From Caulobacterales bacterium RIFCSPHIGHO2_01_FULL_70_19 (GTDB lineage: Bacteria > Pseudomonadota > Alphaproteobacteria > Caulobacterales > Caulobacteraceae): 38,609 bases of DNA. The stretch lies in assembly GCA_001794825.1 (NCBI GenBank), contig MGLK01000013.1, positions 1 to 38,609 of the forward strand, given 5' to 3'. Every line of letters begins with the position of its first letter. The first letter of the stretch is position 1. A model generated the notes under the pieces. It saw nothing but the letters and a program-made list of their open reading frames with translations. It was not told where the DNA came from and ran no database searches. Shown one piece after another: positions 18,746-27,109 of the stretch. Both the position numbers and the translations under genes were made by a program.

Positions 18746-20037
18746 ATCCCCGCCCCAGCCTCCGGATCGGCGGTCGCGTCGCGGCCCTCGACGATGCGGG
18801 CGGCGGCCAGGTCGGCGGTGACGTTGCCGATGGTGCGGAAGATGTCGGGGACGACCTCCACCGCCAGCAGCAGGGGCAGGACCTCGAGCGGCAGGCCCAT
18901 GACGATGGCGATGGGGGCGATGGAGGCGAAGAAGCTGACCTGGCCGGGCAGGCCGACGGTGCCGATGCTGACGGCCAGGGCGGTCAGGGAGCCGGCGATC
19001 AGCACGCCCAGGGTCAGTTCGATGCCGTACAGGTGCGCCACGTAGATGCAGACGGCGAGGTTGGCGACGGTGGAGGTGATGCGGAACACCGCCACCGCCA
19101 GCGGCAGGACGAGGCCGGCCGTGGCGGCCGAGACGCCGAGGCGGTCGCGGGCGCGCTCGACCATCACCGGCAGGCAGGCCAGCGAGGACTGGGTCGAGAA
19201 GGCGACGACCTGGGCCGGGGCGGCGGCGCGGGCGAAGCGCGGCAGACCGACCCGGCCCCAGAGCACGGCCACCACGTAGGTGAGCAGGATCAGGCCGATC
19301 AGGGAGAGAACGACGAGGGCGATGTAGTGGCCCAGCACCCCGGCGGCGCCGAGGCCGGCGCGCAGGCCGACGCCCAGCGACAGGGCGAAGACGCCGACCG
19401 GGGCGGCGCGCAGCACCCAGTGGACGATGACCACCATGGTCTCGGCCACGGCCTCGAAGAAGACCGTCATCGGCTGGCGCAGACGGGCCGGCAGGCGCGT
19501 GGCGGCGAAGCCGAAGACGATGGCGAAGACCACGATGCCGAGGATGGCGTCGTCGGCGGCGGCCCGGATCGGGTTCGACGGGGCGAGGCTGGTCAGGAAG
19601 GCGCCGAGCCCGCCGCCGCCGAGGTTCTCGCGCACCGCGGCGTCGCCGTGTGCGCCGGCCAGCAGCAGCCGGCCGCCCTCGGGGTCGATCGGCCACAGGG
19701 CGTGCAGGCCCTGGGAGGCGAGGACGCCGTAGAGGGTGGCCCCGACCAGCAGGGCGGCGAAGACCCAGACCGCCCTCAGCGCCAGCCGGCCGGTGGCGGC
19801 GGCGTCGGCGATCGAGGCGATGCCGGTGACCAGCAGGCTGAAGACCAGCGGGATGATGGTCATGCGCAGGGCGTTGAGCCACAGCTGGCCGACGCCCTCG
19901 ACCATGGCCACGGTCCCCGCCCCGCCCGGCACGCCCCAGGCCTGGGCGGCGGCCCCGGCGGCGAGGCCGGCGACGAGCGCCGTCAGGACCTGCAGGCTGA
20001 GCGAGGACAGGACGGCGGCGGTGCGGGAGCGGGTCAT
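18742..20037 (-). CDS. Divergent DAACS-family (dicarboxylate/amino acid:cation) symporter
   Basis: This 431-residue polytopic membrane protein belongs to the sodium:dicarboxylate/glutamate symporter family: ALRMTIIPLVFSLLVTGIAS in the N-terminal half, AFSTQSSLACLPVMVE in place of the serine-rich hairpin motif, and a C-terminal TVGLPGQVSFFASIAPIAI segment. The NMDGT sodium/substrate motif typical of GltP and DctA is replaced by VFRITSTVANLAV (around residues 310-325). That suggests a separate subfamily and perhaps a different substrate. The gene starts nine bases after the mnmH stop, so it is the last gene of a selD-mnmH-transporter operon. A role in selenium-compound uptake is possible but unproven. 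Confidence 0.88.
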   Translation of the reverse strand: MTRSRTAAVLSSLSLQVLTALVAGLAAGAAAQAWGVPGGAGTVAMVEGVGQLWLNALRMTIIPLVFSLLVTGIASIADAAATGRLALRAVWVFAALLVGATLYGVLASQGLHALWPIDPEGGRLLLAGAHGDAAVRENLGGGGLGAFLTSLAPSNPIRAAADDAILGIVVFAIVFGFAATRLPARLRQPMTVFFEAVAETMVVIVHWVLRAAPVGVFALSLGVGLRAGLGAAGVLGHYIALVVLSLIGLILLTYVVAVLWGRVGLPRFARAAAPAQVVAFSTQSSLACLPVMVERARDRLGVSAATAGLVLPLAVAVFRITSTVANLAVCIYVAHLYGIELTLGVLIAGSLTALAVSIGTVGLPGQVSFFASIAPIAIVMGLPLEVLPLLLAVEVVPDIFRTIGNVTADLAAARIVEGRDATADPEAGAGI

Positions 20038-20046
20038 CCGGCGAAG

Positions 20047-21111
20047 CTAGGCGGACGGCGCGATCCGGTCGAGCGTTTCCGCGAGGGCGGCCGCGGCGGC
20101 CTCGAAGGCGGCGGGAGACAGGTCGGGAAGGTCGAGCCGCTGGAGCACGGGGCGTCGGCGCGACGCCGCGCTGCGGCGGTAGGCCGGGTCGTAGTGGGCC
20201 TCGATCAGGGCCGCGGCGAGGGCGGCGATCTCGCCGCGGCCGGCCATGGCCCGCCATTCGGCGATCTCGGCCTTCGCATGGTGGCGCGGCAGGCGGGTCA
20301 GGGCGTCGTCGAGGGCGGCGGGGTCGGCGGCGATGCCGCCGTAGCCGGCGACGATGCGGCGGACGCGGGCCCCGGTCGGGGCGGAAAGCTCGACGGCCGG
20401 GGCGGCGGTCAGGGCGGCCCACAGGGACGGCGGCAGCACGCGCTCGCCGATACGGCTGCTCTCGGCCTCGACGACCACCGGGCGGGCGGGGTCGAGGCGG
20501 GACAGGGCGTCGTGCAGCGCCGTCTCGAACGCCTTCTGGGACGGCTGGCCGCCGGGCAGGGCGCCGAACAGCGAGCCGCGGTGGGCGGCCAGGGCCTCGA
20601 GGTCGAGCGTCTGCACGCCGCGGGCCGCGAGCGCCTGCAGCAGGGCCGTCTTGCCGCAACCGGTGGGGCCGTCGAGGGCGACGAGGCGGTGCGGCAGGGG
20701 CGCGTCGTAGAGGGCGGCGACGACCTGGCGCCGCCACGTCTGGTAGCCGCCGTCCAGCACCGTCACCGGCCAGCCGACCTGGTCCATGACGGCGACCATG
20801 GCCCCCGAGCGCTGGCCGCCGCGCCAGCAGTAGACCAGCGGCCGGAAGCCGCCGCCGACGGCCGCGAGGGGGCCTTCGAGGTGGACGGCGATGTTGCGCG
20901 CGACCAGGGCCGCGCCATGGCGACGGGCCTCGAACTTGGAGCCCTGGACGTATTCGGTCCCGACGGCGGCGCGCTGGGCGTCGTCGAGCACGGGCAGGTT
21001 GATCGCGCCGGGGAGATGGTCCTCGGCGAACTCCGACGGGCTGCGCACGTCGATCAGGGCGTCGAAGCCGTCGCGGGCCGCGGGGGACAGGTCCGTGGTG
21101 CGGCGGATCAT
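20047..21111 (-). CDS. mnmH: tRNA 2-selenouridine synthase
   Basis: MnmH (SelU/YbbB) replaces sulfur with selenium at the wobble 2-thiouridine of Lys, Glu and Gln tRNAs, using selenophosphate and a geranylated intermediate. The 354 residues comprise an N-terminal rhodanese domain (IDVRSPSEFAEDHLPGAINL; active loop YCWRGGQRSG with the catalytic Cys) and a P-loop domain (ALDGPTGCGKTALLQALAA). The length matches the family. Its ATG overlaps the selD stop by four bases (ATGA), so selenophosphate supply and use are translationally coupled. No selA or selB is visible, so here selenium is visibly tied only to tRNA modification. Confidence 0.96.
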   Translation of the reverse strand: MIRRTTDLSPAARDGFDALIDVRSPSEFAEDHLPGAINLPVLDDAQRAAVGTEYVQGSKFEARRHGAALVARNIAVHLEGPLAAVGGGFRPLVYCWRGGQRSGAMVAVMDQVGWPVTVLDGGYQTWRRQVVAALYDAPLPHRLVALDGPTGCGKTALLQALAARGVQTLDLEALAAHRGSLFGALPGGQPSQKAFETALHDALSRLDPARPVVVEAESSRIGERVLPPSLWAALTAAPAVELSAPTGARVRRIVAGYGGIAADPAALDDALTRLPRHHAKAEIAEWRAMAGRGEIAALAAALIEAHYDPAYRRSAASRRRPVLQRLDLPDLSPAAFEAAAAALAETLDRIAPSA

Positions 21112-22157
21112 GGAACCACGCGGACGCGGGGCGGGCCCTCGACCACCCGGCCGACGACGTCGAAGCCGGTCCCGTTGACGCGGGCGAAGGCGGCCAGGCC
21201 GTCCAGCTCCGCCCCGGCCACGGCGATGAGCAGGCCGCCGGAGGTCTGGGGATCGGTGAGCAGGTCGCGCCGCCACGGCTCCAGCCCGTCCGGCAGGTCG
21301 ACCTCGGTCCCGTAGCTGGCCCAGTTGCGGGTCGAGGCGCCGGTGCGGACGCCCGCCTCGAGCAGGTCGCGCACGCCGGGCAGGGTCGGCGGGGCGGCGC
21401 CGATCTCGACCGTGGCGCCCGCCCCGCGGGCCATCTCCAGGGCGTGGCCCAGCAGGCCGAAGCCGGTGACGTCGGTGAGGGCGTGCACGCCGGGACGGCC
21501 GGCCAGCTTGGCGCCGAAGCTGTTCAGCCGGGTGGTGGTCTCCTTCAGGGCCCGGTAGCCGTCGCCGTCGAGCCGGTCCTGCCGGAAGGCGGCGCTGAGC
21601 ACGCCGACGCCGAGCGGCTTGGTCAGGACCAGCACGTCGCCGGGGCGGGCGCCGCGGTTGGTCAGCACCCGGTCGGGGTGGACCAGGCCCATGACGGCCA
21701 GGCCGTAGATCGGCTCGACGCTGTCGATGGAGTGGCCGCCGGCGACGGGGATGCCGGCGGCCGTGCAGGCCGCGGCGCCGCCCTGCAGCACCCGCCCGAT
21801 GGTGCGCGGCGACAGCACGTTGACGGGCATGCCGACGATGGCGAGGGCGAAGATCGGCGTCCCGCCCATGGCGTAGACGTCGGACAGGGCGTTGGTCGCC
21901 GCGATCTGGCCGAAGTGGAAGGGGTCGTCGACCACCGGCATGAAGAAGTCGGTGGTGGCGATCAGGGCCTGGTCGTCGTTGAGGCGCCAGACGGCGGCGT
22001 CGTCGGAGGTTTCGGTCCCCACCAGCAGATCGGCGAAGGGCGCCGCCTGCGGGGTGAAGGCCAGCATGTCGCGGAGCACGCCGGGCGCGATCTTGCAGCC
22101 GCAGCCGCCGCCGTGGGCGAGTGAGGTCAGGCGGGGCTCTTCGGCGGCGTCGGTCAT
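21108..22157 (-). CDS. selD: Selenide, water dikinase (selenophosphate synthetase)
   Basis: SelD makes selenophosphate from selenide and ATP. The 349-residue protein has the N-terminal catalytic GGGCGCK motif with Cys rather than selenocysteine, the Asp-rich ATP/Mg site (ETSDDAAVW, IATTDFFMPVVDDPF), GGHSIDS, and the AIRS-fold C-terminal DVTGFGLLGHALEMA and DPQTSGGLL. No strong ribosome site precedes the ATG read from 22157. It is the first gene of the reverse-strand operon selD-mnmH-symporter and is divergent from the GST gene, with a 114-base spacer. Confidence 0.97.
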   Translation of the reverse strand: MTDAAEEPRLTSLAHGGGCGCKIAPGVLRDMLAFTPQAAPFADLLVGTETSDDAAVWRLNDDQALIATTDFFMPVVDDPFHFGQIAATNALSDVYAMGGTPIFALAIVGMPVNVLSPRTIGRVLQGGAAACTAAGIPVAGGHSIDSVEPIYGLAVMGLVHPDRVLTNRGARPGDVLVLTKPLGVGVLSAAFRQDRLDGDGYRALKETTTRLNSFGAKLAGRPGVHALTDVTGFGLLGHALEMARGAGATVEIGAAPPTLPGVRDLLEAGVRTGASTRNWASYGTEVDLPDGLEPWRRDLLTDPQTSGGLLIAVAGAELDGLAAFARVNGTGFDVVGRVVEGPPRVRVVP

Positions 22158-22271
22158 GCAGGCGGCTTAGGGCGAAAGCGGGCAGGAACTCAACCGGCCG
22201 CCGCGGCGGCCGGCTCTGGACGGACGCCGCGTCAACGGCCCACAACGGGGCGCCGGACCGGAGCTGCGCCC

Positions 22272-22949
22272 ATGATCGTCGTCCACCATCTGAACGATTC
22301 ACGCTCTCAGCGGGTGCTGTGGCTGCTCGAGGAACTGGGGGCGGCCTACGAGATCCGGCGCTACGAGCGGGATCCGAAGACGCTGCTGGCGCCGGCGGCG
22401 CTGCGGGCGGTGCATCCGCTGGGCAAGTCGCCGGTGATCGAACACGACGGGGTGGTGGTCGCGGAGACGGGGGCGATCATCGAGCACCTGCTGGAGGCCT
22501 TCCCGGACTCCGGCCTGCGTCCGCCGGCGGGGACGCCGGAGGCGCGGCGCTTCACCTACTGGATGCACTACGCCGAGGGCTCGGCGATGACGCCGCTGCT
22601 GCTCAGGCTGGTGTTCAGCCAGGTCCCGAAGCGGACGCCGGTGCTGATCCGGCCGGTGGCCAAGGCCATCTCGCGCAAGGTCGACGCCGCCCTGATCGCG
22701 CCGCAGATCGCCGACCATATCGCCTGGTGGGAGGCCGAGCTGGGCCGCGGCGGCTGGTTCGCCGGGGAGGCCTTCACGGCGGCGGACATCATGATGAGCT
22801 TCCCGCTGGAAGCCGCGGGATCGCGCATCGGCTTCGGACCCGACCGCCCCCGCTGCCGGGACTTCCTGCGGCGCATCCATGCCCGGCCGGCCTGGCGCCG
22901 GGCGCTGGAGCGGGGCGGCGACTACGCCTACGCGCCTGCCCCGGAATGA
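22272..22949 (+). CDS. Glutathione S-transferase family protein
   Basis: This is a 225-residue cytosolic protein. The N-terminal thioredoxin-like domain (MIVVHHLNDSRSQRVLWLLE) carries a likely catalytic Ser in the SRSQR segment. The glutathione-binding GKSPVIEHDG (cis-Pro) and AETGAIIEHLLE motifs follow. The C-terminal helical domain includes GGWFAGEAFTAADIMMSFPL, the usual N-capping box. It could conjugate or reduce electrophiles; its precise class and substrate are unknown. GGAG lies nine bases upstream of the ATG. It is divergent from selD. Confidence 0.92.
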   Translation: MIVVHHLNDSRSQRVLWLLEELGAAYEIRRYERDPKTLLAPAALRAVHPLGKSPVIEHDGVVVAETGAIIEHLLEAFPDSGLRPPAGTPEARRFTYWMHYAEGSAMTPLLLRLVFSQVPKRTPVLIRPVAKAISRKVDAALIAPQIADHIAWWEAELGRGGWFAGEAFTAADIMMSFPLEAAGSRIGFGPDRPRCRDFLRRIHARPAWRRALERGGDYAYAPAPE

Positions 22950-22996
22950 ACACGATCCGGGCCGCAACTGGCTGAAAGGCCGGGCGTTAACGGACC

Positions 22997-23197
22997 ATGC
23001 GCCTGAAGATCGTCCAGATCGTCGCCGCCCTGGCGGCCGCCGTCGCCTTCCTGCTGGCCTTCATGGCCGCGGGCGTGGTGTTCGTGTCGACCCTGTTCAT
23101 GGCCGCCGGCCTGGCGGCGGTCGGCTGGCTGGCGTGGAGCCTGATCCGGCAGGTCGGGACGCGGGGCCGCAAACCGGCCCGCCTGACCCGCCCTTGA
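22997..23197 (+). CDS. Small membrane protein, 66 aa
   Basis: I do not recognise a family. Two hydrophobic segments (about residues 6-28 and 30-50) are followed by a basic tail (RQVGTRGRKPARLTRP), so it should be a two-span inner-membrane protein with both ends in the cytoplasm. The ATG lies 47 bases after the GST stop and the gene may be co-transcribed with it. Codon use is like its neighbours. A GTTAAC lies just before the ribosome-site region. Confidence 0.6.
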   Translation: MRLKIVQIVAALAAAVAFLLAFMAAGVVFVSTLFMAAGLAAVGWLAWSLIRQVGTRGRKPARLTRP

Positions 23198-23301
23198 ACC
23201 TTTCCTCAGGGCGCCCTACCCTCTTTGGCCGGTCGCGCGCGCCCAGCGATCCCTGTGCCGAGTCGTCTTTCAGTCGGGCGTAACAAGAAACTCACGACAT
23301 C

Positions 23302-23775
23302 ATGGAAAAAGTGCCGATGACGGCCGAGGGCTACCGTGTCCTCGACGATCAGCTGAAGCAATTGAAGTCGGTCGAAAGGCCGAGCGTGATCGCGGCCATT
23401 TCCGAGGCCCGCGAGCACGGCGACCTGTCCGAGAACGCCGAGTACCATGCGGCGAAGGAGCGGCAGGGCTGGATCGAGGGCCAGATCGCCGAGATCGAGG
23501 ACAAGATCAGCCGCGCCCAGGTCATCGACGTGACCAAGCTGTCGGGCGACGTGGTCAAGTTCGGCGCCACCGTGACCGTCGTGGACGAGGACACGGAAGA
23601 GGAAGGCACCTATCAGATCGTCGGCGAGCACGAGGCCGACGTGAAGGCGGGCAAGATCTCCGTCTCCTCGCCGATCGCCCGCGCCCTGATCTCGAAGGAG
23701 GTCGGCGACGTGGTCGAGGTCAACACGCCCGGCGGCGTGAAGGCCTACGAGATCCTCAAGGTCGAGTGGAAGTAG
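23302..23775 (+). CDS. greA: Transcription elongation factor GreA
   Basis: GreA enters the secondary channel of stalled RNA polymerase and stimulates cleavage of backtracked RNA. The 157 residues show the N-terminal coiled coil with the acidic tip ([20 protein letters not shown]) and the C-terminal FKBP-like domain ([20 protein letters not shown], ending [14 protein letters not shown]). The length is standard. A GAGTC lies in the 104-base leader region. The last ten bases overlap the start of the ELM1-family gene. Confidence 0.97.
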   Translation: MEKVPMTAEGYRVLDDQLKQLKSVERPSVIAAISEAREHGDLSENAEYHAAKERQGWIEGQIAEIEDKISRAQVIDVTKLSGDVVKFGATVTVVDEDTEEEGTYQIVGEHEADVKAGKISVSSPIARALISKEVGDVVEVNTPGGVKAYEILKVEWK

Positions 23776-24770
23776 GCTCCACGAGCCCGCTTTCGGTCCA
23801 GGTCGTCTCGGACGGCCGGATCGGCATGGAGAACCAGGCGCTGGGGTTGGCGGAAGCCCTCCGGCGCCTTTCGCCGTCCGCGCAGATCTCCGTCCGCCGC
23901 GTGAAGTGGCGCAAGGCCTTCGACCGGCTGCCGTCGGCGCTGAAGGCGCCGTGGATGCTCGACCCCTCTTCCGATCCCGTCTTTCCGGCCGGGGGCGAGC
24001 CGTGGCCGGACGTGTGGATCGCCACCGGCCGGGCCGCCCTGCCCCTGTCGCTGATGGCCAAGCGCCGGTCGGGCGGGCGGACCTTCGTGGTCCAGACCCA
24101 GGATCCGCGCTGGCGCACCGGCGACTTCGATCTGGTGGTCGCGCCCCGGCACGACGCGATCGAGGGGGCCAATGTGCTGTCGATCACCGGCTCGCCGCAT
24201 CGCGTCACGCCGGCCCGTCTGGCCGAGGCGGCCCCCGCCTTCGCCGACCGGCTGGAGCCCCTCCCGCGGCCGCGCTTGGCGGTGCTGGTCGGGGGGCGCT
24301 CGCGGGCGCACGACCTGCCGGAGGCGCACGCGGCGGAGATGGCGGAGCGGATCGCGGCGGCGGTCGAGGCCGTCGGGGGTTCGCTGATGCTGACCTTCTC
24401 GCGACGCACGCCCGAGGCGGCGAAGGCGGCGATGACGGCGCGCCTGTCGCGCCTGCCCGGGTGGATCTGGGACGGGACCGGGGACAATCCGTACTTCGCC
24501 TTCCTGCATTACGCCGACCACGTGCTGGTCACCGAGGACAGCGCCAACATGGCGGCGGAAGCCGCCTCGACCGGCAAGCCGGTGCATATCCTGCCGATGG
24601 TCCCGCTGAAGAAGGCGGACAAGTTCGCCCGCCTGCACGCCGACCTGCGCGAGCGGGGCGCGGCGCGACCGTTCACCGGAACGCTGGAGCCCTGGAGCTA
24701 CGCGCCGCTGGCCGAGACGGAGCGGGCGGCGCGGGAGATACTTGCGCGGATGGGCCGTGCGGCCCTGTAG
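23766..24770 (+). CDS. ELM1-family (mitochondrial fission ELM1-like) GT-B-fold protein
   Basis: This 334-residue protein matches the family named after plant mitochondrial fission protein ELM1, widespread in alphaproteobacteria and of unknown bacterial function. Conserved features are [20 protein letters not shown] at the start, the ARG-like [31 protein letters not shown] with HD following, [11 protein letters not shown], and [19 protein letters not shown] near the C-terminus. The layout resembles GT-B glycosyltransferases. The start must be a GTG at 23766, because the first ATG falls inside the conserved motif; AAGG lies five bases upstream inside greA. The ten-base overlap suggests translational coupling with greA. 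Confidence 0.88.
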   Translation: MEVGSTSPLSVQVVSDGRIGMENQALGLAEALRRLSPSAQISVRRVKWRKAFDRLPSALKAPWMLDPSSDPVFPAGGEPWPDVWIATGRAALPLSLMAKRRSGGRTFVVQTQDPRWRTGDFDLVVAPRHDAIEGANVLSITGSPHRVTPARLAEAAPAFADRLEPLPRPRLAVLVGGRSRAHDLPEAHAAEMAERIAAAVEAVGGSLMLTFSRRTPEAAKAAMTARLSRLPGWIWDGTGDNPYFAFLHYADHVLVTEDSANMAAEAASTGKPVHILPMVPLKKADKFARLHADLRERGAARPFTGTLEPWSYAPLAETERAAREILARMGRAAL

Positions 24771-24790
24771 GCGGCCGCCGCCACCGGGCG

Positions 24791-24961
24791 TCAGTCGCGG
24801 TCGTCCTTCCGCTTCGCCGCGCCCATCGCGATGCCGATGGCGAGGCCGATGCCGATGCCCGCGCCGACGCCCACGGCGATGTTGTCCATGGCGACGCCAA
24901 GGCCGGCGCCGATGGCCACGCCCAGCGCGATGCCGATCCCAAGATAGTTGCGGCTTCCCAT
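24791..24961 (-). CDS. Small glycine-zipper membrane protein, 56 aa
   Basis: This short gene starts at an ATG read from 24961 with GGGAG about six bases upstream, and ends in TGA. The product begins MGSRNYLGIGIALGVAIGAG and consists almost wholly of repeated small-residue patterns (GxxxG, AIGxG), ending in a charged tail (AAKRKDDRD). It should form one or two tightly packed membrane helices. Third-position GC bias and the ribosome site support it as real. It is convergent with the ELM1-family gene, 20 bases away. Confidence 0.7.
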   Translation of the reverse strand: MGSRNYLGIGIALGVAIGAGLGVAMDNIAVGVGAGIGIGLAIGIAMGAAKRKDDRD

Positions 24962-25010
24962 TTCTGACTCCCGGTTGCGCGACCCTGCCGCGCAAGACTA
25001 GCATCCCCGC

Positions 25011-25496
25011 ATGCTCCTCGCCGCCCTCGCCCTCGCCGCCGCCCTCGTCTCGCAGCCCCAGGCGGCGAAGCCCGCGCCGAAACAGCCGACGTTCCTGCCC
25101 GATCGGGTGCGCGCCGGGTGCGGCTACGTCCCGGGCTCCAACAGCCTCATCCCGATCGAAGTGGGCCTGTTCTTCGACGGCGACCCGCCGTTCGCCGACG
25201 TGCACGGGCAGGCGATCCGCGTCGGCACGCGCTGGATGCACCCGGACCAGGCGCCCTACCCGACAGGGGCCAGCCGCTCGTGGTTCCGCGACGGGGATCC
25301 CATCACCTTCGAGGGACGACGCTATGTGAAGCACGGCCTTCCGCGCGTGTACGCGCTGGACGAGCTGGAGCTCGTCGGCGAGCATGACGGCCTCGCCGTG
25401 GCGACGGGCGGACTGCTTCCCGGCCAGTCCGAACCGACGCTGTTTCTGCTCAGCGACCCCGCCAGCTGCGGATTCCAGCCGTATCGGCCCGCGTAG
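25011..25496 (+). CDS. Exported hypothetical protein, 161 aa
   Basis: I do not recognise a family. A short signal peptide (MLLAALALAAALVSQPQAA) suggests export to the periplasm. The mature part has only two cysteines (AGCGYVPG near the start and PASCGFQPY at the end), which could pair to staple the ends of a single small domain. Repeated aromatic/Pro/Gly segments (GLFFDGDPPFADVHG, RSWFRDGDPITFEGRRYVKH) suggest an all-beta fold. No strong ribosome site is visible. It lies 38 bases upstream of trxB on the same strand; the Cys pair would fit oxidative folding but shows no functional link. Confidence 0.65.
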   Translation: MLLAALALAAALVSQPQAAKPAPKQPTFLPDRVRAGCGYVPGSNSLIPIEVGLFFDGDPPFADVHGQAIRVGTRWMHPDQAPYPTGASRSWFRDGDPITFEGRRYVKHGLPRVYALDELELVGEHDGLAVATGGLLPGQSEPTLFLLSDPASCGFQPYRPA

Positions 25497-25534
25497 CGTC
25501 TCCCGCCGACGATGAATCGCGCCTAGATAGGCGC

Positions 25535-26545
25535 ATGAGCACTCCCCGCACCGTCCGCGTCGCCATCATCGGGTCCGGCCCCGCCGGCTGGACCGCCGCC
25601 ATCTACGCCGCCCGCGCCATGCTGAACCCGGTGGTCATCGCCGGTCTGCAGCCCGGCGGTCAGCTGACCATCACCACCGACGTGGAGAACTATCCCGGCT
25701 TCGCCGACGTCATCCAGGGCCCGTGGCTGATGGAGCAGATGCAGAAGCAGGCCGAGCACGTCGGGACCGAGGTGATCCACGACATCGTGGTCAAGGCCGA
25801 CCTGTCGCGGCGGCCATTCCGGCTGACGCTGGACTCCGGGACCGAGCTGCTGGCCGAGACGGTGATCATCTCGACCGGGGCCCAGGCCAAGTGGCTGGGG
25901 CTGGAGAGCGAGGCGAAGTACCAGGGCTTCGGCGTCTCGGCCTGCGCCACCTGCGACGGCTTCTTCTACCGCGGCAAGGAGGTCATCGTGGTCGGCGGCG
26001 GCAACACCGCCGTCGAGGAGGCGCTGTTCCTGACCAACTTCGCCTCGAAGGTCACCGTCGTGCACCGCCGCGACGAGTTCCGGGCTGAACGGATCCTGCA
26101 GGACCGGCTGTTCGCCAATCCCAAGGTCGAGGTGATCTGGGATTCCGCCATCGACGAAATCCTCGGGGAGACCCATCCCACGGGGGCGGTGAACGTCACC
26201 GGCGCGCGGCTGAAGAACGTGAAGACCGGCGAGACCCGGGAGGTCGCCGCCGACGGGGTGTTCATCGCCATCGGCCACGCGCCGTCGTCGGAGCTGTTCG
26301 CCGGCCAGCTGGAGACCAAGGCCGGCGGCTATCTGGTGGTCAAGCCGGGCACCGCCGCGACGGCCATCGAGGGCGTCTGGGCCGCCGGCGACGTGACCGA
26401 CGACGTCTACCGGCAGGCGGTGACCGCGGCGGGCATGGGCTGCATGGCGGCGCTGGAGGCGGTGCGCTTCCTCGCCGAGCAGGATCACAAGGCCGAGGGG
26501 CACCCGATCGCGCACAAGGAAGCCGAGAAGATCGGCGCCTGGTAG
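25535..26545 (+). CDS. trxB: Thioredoxin reductase
   Basis: TrxB passes electrons from NADPH through FAD to thioredoxin. The 336-residue protein has the N-terminal FAD-binding GSGPAGWTAAIYAARA, the redox-active CATC in SACATCDGFFYRG, the NADPH-binding VVGGGNTAVEEALFL with HRRDEFRAE, and the C-terminal FAD motif WAAGDVTDDVYRQAVTAAG. Length and domain order are those of the low-molecular-weight bacterial type. A single GAATC lies 21 bases before the ATG. Confidence 0.97.
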   Translation: MSTPRTVRVAIIGSGPAGWTAAIYAARAMLNPVVIAGLQPGGQLTITTDVENYPGFADVIQGPWLMEQMQKQAEHVGTEVIHDIVVKADLSRRPFRLTLDSGTELLAETVIISTGAQAKWLGLESEAKYQGFGVSACATCDGFFYRGKEVIVVGGGNTAVEEALFLTNFASKVTVVHRRDEFRAERILQDRLFANPKVEVIWDSAIDEILGETHPTGAVNVTGARLKNVKTGETREVAADGVFIAIGHAPSSELFAGQLETKAGGYLVVKPGTAATAIEGVWAAGDVTDDVYRQAVTAAGMGCMAALEAVRFLAEQDHKAEGHPIAHKEAEKIGAW

Positions 26546-26622
26546 GGATCAGGGCAGTCGGGCGGATGCGGGGGCTGCTCGTCGGGCGGTCGTCCCCAAG
26601 CCCTGAGCCCTGAGCCCTTGTC

Positions 26623-27030
26623 TCAGCCGAACAGCTGCAGCTGCGGCGGGGCGTACTGGACCGGCTGGCCGGTGCGGCGGCGCAGGGCGTAGTCGACCGC
26701 CGTCTGCACCGCCCGCTCGTCGGTGGGCTTGGAGAGCACGCCGATGGTCCCGGCGACGCCCTGGCGCACCATGCCCGGGTTGGCGGTCATGAACAGGACG
26801 GTGACGCCGATCTCCTGACCCAGTTCGCGACCCAGCTCGATGCCGGTCGGGCCGTCGGACAGGTGGATGTCGACCAGGGCGAGATCGACCTCGGTCTCGC
26901 GCACGAGGTTGCGCGCCGTCCGCGCATCGGCTGCGGTCCCGACCACCTGATGGCCGAGATCCTCCAGCACGAAGCGGAGCTCCATGGCGACGAGGGCTTC
27001 GTCTTCGACGATGAGGATGCGAGCGGTCAT
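26623..27030 (-). CDS. Single-domain response regulator
   Basis: This 135-residue protein is a stand-alone receiver domain. The acidic pocket is E9/D10, the phospho-acceptor is D54 (LALVDIHLSDG), with T82 (LFMTANPG) and K101 (VLSKPTD). The short C-terminal tail (GQPVQYAPPQLQLFG) carries no output domain. It lies 79 bases downstream of an HWE-type kinase on the same strand, which is its likely phosphodonor. Receivers paired with HWE kinases often tune a phosphorelay. The spacer to trxB carries tandem heptamer repeats. Confidence 0.92.
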   Translation of the reverse strand: MTARILIVEDEALVAMELRFVLEDLGHQVVGTAADARTARNLVRETEVDLALVDIHLSDGPTGIELGRELGQEIGVTVLFMTANPGMVRQGVAGTIGVLSKPTDERAVQTAVDYALRRRTGQPVQYAPPQLQLFG

Positions 27031-27109
27031 TCGGGGTCAGGCGGGGAGTCGGTCTTGCTTGGGCGCGCAATACTGCGCCGACAGTGAACGCCCCGGTTCG
27101 TTCGCGGTT

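Noticed and set aside
17969..21315. Long open frames of more than 900 codons on both strands over the HTH, symporter, mnmH and selD region
   Set aside because: They cross several well-identified genes in other frames and encode Arg/Pro- or Gly/Asp-rich nonsense.
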